This document shows positions 55,685-64,000 of a DNA stretch of 64,000 nt, one piece after another. This DNA is from Odobenus rosmarus divergens (taxonomy: Eukaryota > Chordata > Mammalia > Carnivora > Odobenidae). The DNA is taken from NCBI RefSeq assembly GCF_000321225.1, contig NW_004450267.1, positions 3,633,325-3,697,324 of the forward strand, in the 5' to 3' direction. Each line of letters starts with the position of its first letter. Position 1 is the first letter of the stretch. Made by a program: the position numbers and the translations under genes. A model generated the notes under the pieces. It saw nothing but the letters and a program-made list of their open reading frames with translations. It was not told where the DNA came from and made no database searches.

Positions 55685-55855
55685 TGTTTCTAAGACTTTC
55701 ACAGTAACACGAATCTCCTGGCGGGTCTTGTTAAATGTCAGATTCTGGTTCAGTAGGTCTGGGGTGGGCTCTGAGATTCTGCATTTTGAATAAACTCCGA
55801 TCATTCAGTGAGGCTGAAGCTTCTGGTCCTTGGGCCACATTTTGAATAGAAGAGA
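55685..55855. repeat. hAT-Charlie MER5-like MITE
   Basis: TTTCTAAGACTTTCACAGTAACACG, ATCTCCTGGCGGGTCTTGTTAAATG, GATTCTGGTTCAGTAGGTCTGGGGTGGG, GAGATTCTGCATTTTGAATAAAC, GCTTCTGGTCCTTGGGCCACATTTTGAATAG: full-length order of the MER5-type element. Confidence 0.85.
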
Positions 55856-56123
55856 TTAGAATGAGCTTTCCATCCTGTAGGGGTCTTCTGGGACCACTGG
55901 AGGAGGCACAATTAGGGACAGAGAGCCTGGAGGGGTGTGCCTGTTGAGGATGGACATCCAAAAGACCTGTGTCCTCTCATGATTCTGCCACTATGTCTAA
56001 CTGATCCATTCAGAAGACGGTTACTGAAGGAATGTTATTAATTTAATTTATTCAGCACAGTAGAGTAAGTATGCAGCATTGATAGTAAGTCAAAAGAAAA
56101 ACTATATGCACATATCAATAAGT
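55856..56123. other. Unique DNA, no gene seen
   Basis: Nothing recognised. Confidence 0.35.
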
Positions 56124-56141
56124 AAGACATTTGATAAAATT

Positions 56142-56343
56142 GGGTGCCTGGGTGGCTCAGTCATTAAGCGGCTGCCTTCGGCTCAGGTCATGATCCTGGG
56201 GTCCTGGGATGGAGTCCCACATCAGGCTCCCTGCTCGGCGGGAAGCCTGCTTCTCCCTCTCCCACTCCCCCTGCTTGTGTTCCTGCTCTAGCTGTCTCTC
56301 TCTCTGTCAAATGAATAAATAAAAATCTCAAAAAAAAAAAAAA
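56142..56343 (+). mobile_element. Can-SINE
   Basis: GGGTGCCTGGGTGGCTCAG head, CTTCGGCTCAGGTCATGATC, CTCGGCGGGAAGCCTGCTTC, GTCAAATGAATAAATAAAAATCTC and an A tail. Target-site duplication of 18 bases with one mismatch: AAGACATTTGATAAAATT (56124-56141) and AAGACATTTGATTAAATT (56344-56361). Confidence 0.96.
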
Positions 56344-56361
56344 AAGACATTTGATTAAATT

Positions 56362-57895
56362 CACATCAATTTCTGAAAAAAAGAATATTTCCTTTATATG
56401 ATAAAGGATATCTTTCTTAAACCAACTTCAAGCATAATCCCTAATGGCAAGACACTTAGAAGCAATCTTTCCAAAGTCAAGGGCAGACAGGAATGTTGGC
56501 TATCACTGCTATTAGCTAAGAATCTTTTAAAATTGGGGGCCGGTGCGTATGACTCAGAAATAAGAAGTGTAGCAATGGAAAAGGAAGGGGAGACACAGTC
56601 ACCAGAACGTGCAGATGGTGTAACTGTCAACCCACAAAATCCAAGATTCCTCTGAAAATTTTTAGCATACTTAAGAAAGCTCCATAAGTAGTGGAATACG
56701 AAACACACACACACACACAAGCCATACCTTTCATACATACATACTCAATAACCAGTTAGGGAAATATCTGAAGGAATGTTTCCTTTCACATATGACAATA
56801 TAAGTAAGACCAAAAGGTAGAAACTAACTTAATAATTAATGTGTAAGATATCAATAAAGTATAAATAATTAAGCCTTACCAAGAGCCCTAAGTGACTTGG
56901 AGACCCAGTGAGATAGACCATGTCTCTTAATGGGAAGACTAAGTAGTCCTTGACTTTTGATCATAGATAGCTAAGGGTGCAGCAAGAAAATGCTGACCAA
57001 AAGCACTGAGTGTGTGTGTGTGTGGCTTGTTGGTGGCAGGCTTCACTGTAAGATGATCTGGCTAGGTCATTTCATGGAAAATTCCTGATATCATTATACT
57101 GAGGGATTTTTCTCTTGGTCAGGTCCTGGAGAAGGTTCATTGGCCTCTGCCTGGAGTGTATACAATTGGCTGCCATTTTCTGCAAGCTAAGTAGGGGAAG
57201 GAGGCCGGAGTGACTCACATTCTCCACCTAAACTTTCACATACTCCTATTGTTTTCAGTACAGAACCCTGGCCTGCAGCTGGGCCTGGGGTCCCCCAGCC
57301 CAGACCTACTGTATTACCCTTTTCAGGAGAGATGCAGAACAGACAGGCATCAGGCTGCTTAGAATGAGGCAGGGATCTTGGGATCTATTTGCTTTTTAAG
57401 TCAATTTGCAACCAGTCTTCCTCTCTTCAGTGCTACTTTGTTCTCACTTTCAGAAGAATTAGGTGCCCCTCCTCCTAAATACCACACAGAATCCCCAGAT
57501 TGGGTTGTTTCTTCACTTCCCCCCAACTACTGACTTAGCATTCAGCTTTAATGTATCTGTTAAGTTACCACTCGCTTAGTTGCTTCTCAGCTTCCAAATT
57601 TTGTTGCTGCAACCTCCTCTCCTGTGCTATTTCATGCATTTATGCCTTTAAATAACGTCCTCCTGAATGTTTCCCACGTAGCAATCAACTCAGGGGCCGA
57701 GACGGGGAAAAAGCTAGTATTGACTACATCTATTACAGTGAAAATCCATTTCCAAGAATAAAACAGGGGATCAGAGGAAAGGAGCGCCTAGTTTAAGACA
57801 TAAGGGAATGGGGTATGATATTTTTTTTCTTTTAAAACAACATCTTTTGAGAGGCAAATTGATATATTTCTTCTGCATAGCAAGTTGGTGCTAAG
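56362..57895. other. Unique DNA, no gene seen
   Basis: A 114-codon minus-strand frame (56394-56738) partly covers a short (AC)n run at 56702-56718 and is unrecognised. Nothing else is named. Confidence 0.4.
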
Positions 57896-57899
57896 CATC

Positions 57900-58345
57900 A
57901 AATGTCATAAAAGTATTCAAACACTTTAACCCAATAATCTCACCATTTGAACCTATCCTAAGGAACAGTCTTAAAGCCTCGAATCAACTTCAAGAACAAA
58001 GATGTTCGTCAAAGCATATTTATGATCATGAGAAAACGGAATATCCACCAGTAGGGGATATTTAAGAAGCATACAAAACATCCGTTTGGTGAAATACATG
58101 GTTCATTGGCCTCTAAACATCATTAAAACGATGTTTATCAAGAATGAAAAAAATACAGAAAATACATCAAACAAAAAAAATCAGGATAAAATTAAATATG
58201 TATTATCCTCAAAAATACATAATTTTTAAGAAAAAATTTTTGCCTAGAAAGGGTGAAAGGAAGTACCCCAAAATGATAACATTGAGTAGAGTTTCACTTT
58301 CCCTCCCTTTTGACTTTTCTATAATGAGCAAGTCTTTCTCCTTAA
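57900..58345 (+). mobile_element. Old L1 3' end, sense
   Basis: AACCCAATAATCTCACCATTTG, CCTATCCTAAGGAACAGTC, AACAAAGATGTTCGTCAAAGC, AATATCCACCAGTAGGGGATA, AACGATGTTTATCAAGAATG, AAGTACCCCAAAATGATAAC, TTTTCTATAATGAGCAAGTC: the order of an old L1M 3' end. Confidence 0.8.
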
Positions 58346-59300
58346 TAACAGCTCTATTGAGATATAATTCATATATCACGCAACCTATTCATTTAAAATG
58401 TACAACTCAACAATATTTAGTATATTCACAGATATACGCAACCATTGCCACAATTTAGAACATTTTCATCATATCAAGAAGGAACTCTATACACTTAAGC
58501 TGTTACCTCCACCCCCCAAAACCCAAACTCCTTCCCAGCCCTAAGCAACCACAAATCTCTTACCTCTCTAAGATTTGCCTACTCTGGACTGGAATCATAC
58601 AATGCACGGTCTTTTGTGACCAGTTTCTTTCAGCTTAGCCTAATGATTTGAAAGTACATCCGTGTTGTAGTATATAGTAGTACTTGATTTCTTTTTATGA
58701 CTGAGTACTATTCCAGTGTATGTGCATGTCACATTTTGTTTATCCATTCATCAGCTGATGGCCATTTGGATTGTTTCTAGCTTTGGGTTATTATGAATAA
58801 TGATGTTACAAACGTTCATGTAAAGCTTTCGTGTGGACATATATTTTCATGTCTCTTGAGTATCACCCAAGACAAGAACTGCTGGCTCTTATGATAACTC
58901 TGTTTAACCATTTGAAGAACAGTCAGACTGTTTCCCAAAATGGCTGCATAATTTTACATTCTCACCAGCAAAGTATGAGGGTTTCCATTTCTCCATATCC
59001 CTACCAACTCTTGTCATTATCTTTTTGATTATAACCATCCTAGTGGATGTAAAGTGGTATTTCATGTGGTTTTGATTTTCATTTCTCTCATGGCTAATGA
59101 CACTGCCCACCTTGTATGTGCTTATTGGCCATGTGTATATCTTCTTTGGAGGAATGTCTATTCAAGTCCTTTTCCCACTTTTGAATTGATTATTTGTCTT
59201 TTTATTATTGAGTTGTAAATAGTTCTTCTCACTTTGATGTCACTTTTCATTGGATTTTTTCGTAGACACTCCTTTGATCTTTTGACAAGGCAGCGCAGGT
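58346..59300 (-). mobile_element. Old L1 3' portion, antisense
   Basis: TATTGAGATATAATTCATATATC, TTTAAAATGTACAACTCAAC, ACTATTCCAGTGTATGTGC, GGCCATTTGGATTGTTTCTAGC, TTTCCCAAAATGGCTGCAT, AGTGGATGTAAAGTGGTATTTC, TTGGCCATGTGTATATCTTC, CTTTTCCCACTTTTGAATTG are the complement of an L1 3' half in order. The 3' end faces the sense L1 on its left. Confidence 0.88.
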
Positions 59301-60135
59301 CAATTTTTCACATGCTTTGCAGGTTTTTGGTTTTGTTTTTTTTTAAATGTCTTCAGGCAGGAAATGTAGAAAACATTTGTCTGTTTGTTGTTGTTGTTGT
59401 TATTGTATTAAGGGCCCAGCATCTGGAACCCTTTCCATGCTTGTGAATTTACCACCTTAGGAGTCTTGATAGGAAGCAGAGCCTTCCTCCTACTGTGGAG
59501 CCAAAAAGTCCAGATTTGTGTTTTTCCGGCCTCCCTTCCAGCTAGGACAGGAACACATGGTTTGGACTTAGCCAATGAGGTTCGCCTGCCCCAGAAACGA
59601 GCCCGGGTCTTGCGATGAAAAACAGGTGGGTCAACAGAAAAAGCATCCCGGCAAAGGCAGAGTCTGTGGCCACGACATCCAGTGCCCAGGAAGGGGGCGG
59701 GGGCAGCAGGGACAACAGCAATGAGTGCCTGGTGTCCTGGGATGGCAATGGCCGTGGGCGACAGGGACACCAGTGTGGTTTTGTGCTTCCTGTCAGATGT
59801 GACAACAACCTCTTCCCCAGCCTGGTTCTGGGCTGCAGTTTGGCTGTGAAACTGACCACTCCTTGTCTTCTCTGTTCCAGACTGTTTTCTAAGCTCCTGA
59901 GTTTCTTTGGGGCTTAAATGAGCAGAATGGCTTTCCACTGTTGCAGTTAAGAAGTTTGACAAGTCCAAAGATGATGTTTCTTTTCCCGAGAATGTCTCCT
60001 TTATCATTAACTTTCGTGCAAGAGAACACTTACACTATAGTAGATGACAACCACCTGGGATGGGCTGACGTATGAGAAGCTGAAGCAGATGCTGGGCCCT
60101 GACTGACCCCAGCAAAATGTGCTAGTTGTCCGAGA
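59301..60135. other. Unassigned DNA, possibly LTR-like
   Basis: CTTAGCCAATGAGGTTCGCCTGCCCC and the layout around it recall an ancient LTR, but no family could be named. A 199-codon frame on the minus strand (59408-60007) spans it without a recognisable domain. Confidence 0.35.
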
Positions 60136-60375
60136 AACCCCTGCAGGCGCCAAAGCAGGAAGCAGAGCCCCTGGCCTCAGACAAGCCTTCCGATGACTGC
60201 GGCCCTGCCTGACATCTGACTGCAACCTCAGAAGAGTCCCTGAGCCCCAACTGCCCAGCCAACCTGCTCGTGGTTTCCTGACCCAGAGAAAACCCGAGAG
60301 ACATTAAGTGATTACTGATGTCTCAAGCCCCTAAGGTTTAGGTGATTTGTTAAGCAGTAACAGATAGATAATATG
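60136..60375 (+). mobile_element. Probable MaLR-type LTR 3' part
   Basis: GATGACTGCGGCCCTGCCTGAC, CAACCTCAGAAGAGTCCCTGAGCC, GGTTTCCTGACCCAGAGAAAACCCG, AAGCCCCTAAGGTTTAGGTG, ATTTGTTAAGCAGTAACAGATAG fits the terminal order of MLT1-like LTRs (CTGACCCACAGAAAC ... AAGCCACTAAGTTT ... TTTGTTACACAGCAATAGATA). Confidence 0.6.
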
Positions 60376-63264
60376 CCCACTCACAGTCAACACGTTTCCT
60401 CTCTATTTTGAGAACCCAATAAATCCCACTGTGCTCTAAAACTGGCCAACAACCACCCTCTGAGCCAATCTGTATATTTAAGAACACCATTTTTTCCAGT
60501 GTGGTGTGTTTCTCCACAAAACTAGCATTTCCTGCTCGATATGAAATTGTTAAAATAAGATCAGACCTATTTATTGTCCATATATGTTGCTGGAGATGTT
60601 CTGGAGGTTTCCCTTTTTGGGAAGGGGCTAGGGTACATGGGTGCTTCCTGGTTAGTGCCGGGGCTGAGGGAAGTCATGAAAAGACACCACAAGGAGCCAG
60701 GGCAAGAGCCAAGGGTGAGAGACACCTGAACCAGTCATGGTCTCAGGCTTGGCCAAGACACGGTGGCCACGGACACCCACACACCACCGTGAGCCCCTCT
60801 CAAGGGCCCCTCCATCTGCTCCAACTCCTGAGACATAGCCATTTAGTAGAATCCTTCCTAGCCCATGAGAGCACACCTTAACCCGGCTCGTCGATTCTTA
60901 ACACTGTAAACCACTCCCCATCCCCCACCTGAAGAATCCTCTTACCCACAAAAAAATATTTATAAAACTTCTAACCTCTGCCAACACTACACTTAGAAAA
61001 ACGTCAACAATGATTAAGTACATCTTATGTTGTACTCAAGCAGTTGTGCAGATGGGCAGGCAACACTGTAATTAACGATCAAGTCAATCAACAAATATGG
61101 ATCTTGTTTTTAGAAATGGGTCTGTTTAGCAATGCTCTAAAACTGGCCGAGTATCCTCTTTGACTCACAACTGCACCCCAGCTGGTCCACTCCCATGCAC
61201 ACCTAACACTTCGTGATCATTTGCAAACTAAACAGGCGCGACAGTATCTTTGTATTGAGATTCTACAAGGACCGGATGTAATCGCGTCCTTTGGATATGC
61301 TGTATAAAGTCGGGGTTTGCCTGCTCCATGACCCCCTTTCCTCCACCCATCCACGGCTGCTCCCAGGGTCCTCCTTAGCAGCAGGTTCCACAGCCTCACA
61401 CCTTCCCGTCCCCCAGACCAGCCACAGCAAATGGGCGTGGCTGCCTCCCCTCCTGCTCTGGCCTTTTGCTAGTACCTAGATGTCTCGTGCACACTCACGT
61501 CCTCCACACCTTTACAAATAGTCTTCACTGAGGTTCTTAAGCGTCAGTCCTTTTCTTCCCGGAGAAGGAAAAGACCCTCAGGGTTCTGAACGCTTCCCAG
61601 CTGCTGGTGCTTCGAGGACAAGCATCACCAAAATGTTTCCTATTGTTTCTCCAATGAGAGCCTTGGGAAGGTAAATGGCAAGTTCGCCTCGGCCTGGCAG
61701 CTGCAACAGCACGAGGCCCATCTCGGCCCTTGGTCACCCCTCCACTCCCTAGACACAGTGTCTGCCCTCACCCCTGGGGACCCTGACTCAGTAACTCCAG
61801 TCCCCACCCCCCCATCCAGAAAGTGAGTCTAGGTGAACAGAGAAGATGCCAGTTCACAGAGACCCAATTTGCAGAACTCAACTTGCCGAGCAAATCCTTC
61901 ACCAAATTTATTCAATTTACTTACTGGAATGTTCAACAGGTATATTTAGCATTGCGAATGGGAAAGTGAGGTTTTAGTAACTGGTGATAAGATACATAGA
62001 TAAGTACATTTCAACAGCAGCAACGAAATACCAACTTTTCCATTGGAACTTTTTAGTTGTTACTGATATTTTGGATGAGATTTTTAGGCTCATCTTGCCC
62101 TCTTTCAAACATTTTGAATTTAAGTTTGGATTACCACCCATTAGACGGATCCATCTCCAGAATCATTCAGAGCCTCCATTCAGAGCCCATCCAGAAAACA
62201 TGACTTCACGCCTCACCTCTGTGGGGCCCGCCTCCCCAGCACCTGCACCCCTTCACTCTGTTTGGGGGGGGGGTCTTGGCAACAGCTGTTCAGTGCAGCT
62301 GGCTCTGGTAGGGGCCAAGGGTCTCCACTGATGGTGAAAACTCTCAAGAGGCTGGCCACAGCTGGGCCCGGACTTCCAGCTGCTAGGGCTGATGCCCCAC
62401 CTGTGGGGGGACAGGGCTGAAGGACACGGCAACCTGGCAGTCCCCTCCCCTGCCACTGTCCACTGAAGAGGCTGGGAATGAGAAATACCTGCTCTCCCAG
62501 CTACCCCTTTGTCCAGGGGTGGCCATGGGACCCAGCCCTACAGTCAGCAGACAACCACATGGAGATCTGTCCAGGGGGTTCTGGGGCAGCGAGAGCAGTC
62601 CCCCATGGGTACAAAAGGAAGGAGGTGCACTGTCTGCAGAGAACTTAAAACAGTGGCAGAACTGACCAAAAGTCGATTGGCTTCTTCCTGTCACCATGCA
62701 CAGCAAGTCTGCACAGGGCCAGTGACACGATGCCCTCCCAGCTGGGGTCGACCTCTCCCCTTGCGACACGCACACCCCCTCCAACCTGAAAGAGCTCCTG
62801 ATCTAGTGCAGGAGATGAATCCAGAAACATATAAAGGGCTGCAGCCTGTTCTAGACACTAAGATGGAAGTAGGTAACAGGCTGCACAAGACTGATAATTT
62901 CCCCTTCAGCCCCACGTTCTTTATTAAAGCACGTTCTTCATTAACGAGTGCAGGCACCTGGGTCCCCCCATCACTTTCTGTCATCAGACATTCAAGGCCC
63001 AGGGGAACTCATGTCCCCCTTTCCTGGTTATGCTAAAGGGGTAGCTGAGAGCAGGAACCTTTGCTTCTACCAGTCAGACGTTCCCTGGTTCCTGCTGTGC
63101 CTTCACCCTTCTGTACCTCTTATCTAGTTGCTCCCCCTTCCCTCAGGTTCAGGCCCAGGGAATCTTCCAGGATCACTATTCCCCAGACCCCCTCAACAAT
63201 CCCACCTCCACAGCTGGTCGGATACCTCCAGGCTAAGTAGGACAAGTCTTAACCTAAGACTTGG
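60376..63264. other. Unique DNA, no gene seen
   Basis: Mixed composition. A G run at about 62263-62273 is low complexity. The 175-codon plus-strand frame at 62509-63036 overlaps minus-strand frames and has no recognisable domain, so no gene is called. Confidence 0.4.
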
Positions 63265-63420
63265 GAGACCTGGTCTCCGCGGACCTACTGGACTGACTTA
63301 CTAATCAGCTGTGTGACTTTAGATAAGCCTCTCTCCCTTTCTGAGCCTCACTTTCTTGGGCCATAAAACCAGAGGTGCTGAATGATCTCTAGGGGGTTCC
63401 TTCTGCTCTGAAAATTGCCC
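63265..63420 (+). repeat. MIR-class relic
   Basis: GACCTACTGGACTGACTTAC, TCAGCTGTGTGACTTTAGATAAGCC, TTTCTGAGCCTCACTTTC, GAATGATCTCTAGGGGGTTCC follow the MIR-like block TAGCTGTGTGACCTTGGGC ... CTGAGCCTCAGTTTCC. Confidence 0.7.
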
Positions 63421-63845
63421 CCCATCTTTCCCTCTCTCTCATATCTGTCTGTGCATGTTTTATAAAACCCTTAACATTGTATTACTCTAGACGTGTAAAC
63501 ATGCCTTTAAAATCTCTGAGAAAATAATATATTAGTTATATATTTTCTCATGATTTTTGTAATGATTCCAGTTCTCTTTGTGCGAGGCTTGAGAAAGCTC
63601 ATCTTCAGTGGGATGTAGAAGGATTTGTAACTTCTTAACCACTGCATACTTGAATCCGGTTTGGATTTTAGTAGCTTTAGCTCACTTCTCCGCCAGTACT
63701 GAGTGGGGTGGATGGACGGACAGGCGAGCAGTTGGAGGGAATCAGGTGCTAACTGGGCTGACTGTCATTTCCCACCCCAGCCCTAGTTTCTAAAAGTTGC
63801 CAGGCCCTGGAGTGTCCCTTCAAGATTGACTCACTGCAAATCAGA
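63421..63845. other. Unique DNA, no gene seen
   Basis: Nothing recognised. Confidence 0.35.
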
Positions 63846-64000
63846 ATAGAAAAAGAAAGAAAGAAAAAAGAAAGAAGGGAAGGAAGGAAGGAAGGAAGGA
63901 AGGAAGGAAGGAAGAAGAAGAAGAAGAAGAAGAAGAAAGGAAGGAAGGAAGGAAGGAAGGAAGGAAGGAAGGAAGGAAGGAAGGAAGGGAGGGAGGAAGA
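63846..64000. repeat. (GAAA)n-(GGAA)n-(GAA)n purine microsatellite, cut by window end
   Basis: Uninterrupted purine tract of at least 155 bases passing from GAAA through GGAA and GAA and back to GGAA, continuing past 64000. It may form triplex or tetraplex DNA and is likely length-variable. Confidence 0.97.

Overview
This window is nuclear DNA from a placental carnivore. The main lineage evidence is eight copies of a tRNA-derived Can-SINE (head motif GGCGCCTGGGTGGCTCAG) and several L1 3' ends with the Carnivora motif GAGCACTGGGTGTTATA. The SINE bodies lack the dog-specific SINEC_Cf head and look like the arctoid type (seal, bear or mustelid). Genus cannot be told from this window. No functional protein-coding exon could be supported. 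The open frames are short and repeat-derived, or show no recognisable domain, so the window reads as intergenic or deep-intronic DNA.

Layout. Positions 1-407 hold an internally deleted Tigger1-type DNA transposon. Positions 408-10590 are mostly unique DNA with a TG-rich microsatellite, L2 and MIR relics and one SINE. Positions 10590-13965 are the standout: a long, ordered nuclear copy of mitochondrial DNA (numt). It runs control region, tRNA-Pro, tRNA-Thr, cytochrome b, tRNA-Glu, ND6 and the 3' end of ND5, and is broken by four SINEs and one 115-base run of N. Directly beside it (about 13990-14395) is a fragment of an intronless MCM8 pseudogene. Positions 14400-16100 include a probable old retroviral LTR.

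Positions 18211-18548 hold a Tigger-type MITE. Positions 19100-22560 are an old antisense L1, itself carrying a SINE and a short carnivore L1 tail. Positions 22800-30060 carry MaLR LTRs and old LINE ends. Positions 30680-34040 are pieces of an old L1. Positions 34040-43390 are mostly unique with MIR relics and one young SINE. Positions 43395-45130 are a compound of MaLR LTR, pyrimidine microsatellite and an L1 with a 5' inversion. Positions 45130-56350 are unique DNA with MIR, CR1/L3, two carnivore L1 tails, an MLT1 LTR, MER5-like hAT relics and a SINE. Positions 57900-59300 are two old L1 ends placed tail to tail. The last 155 bases are a purine microsatellite cut by the window edge.

Nothing here works together as a pathway. 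The interest lies in how the sequence was assembled, above all the numt, the SINEs packed into it, and the adjoining MCM8 retrocopy. Family names come from recognising consensus sequence by eye; no database search was possible.
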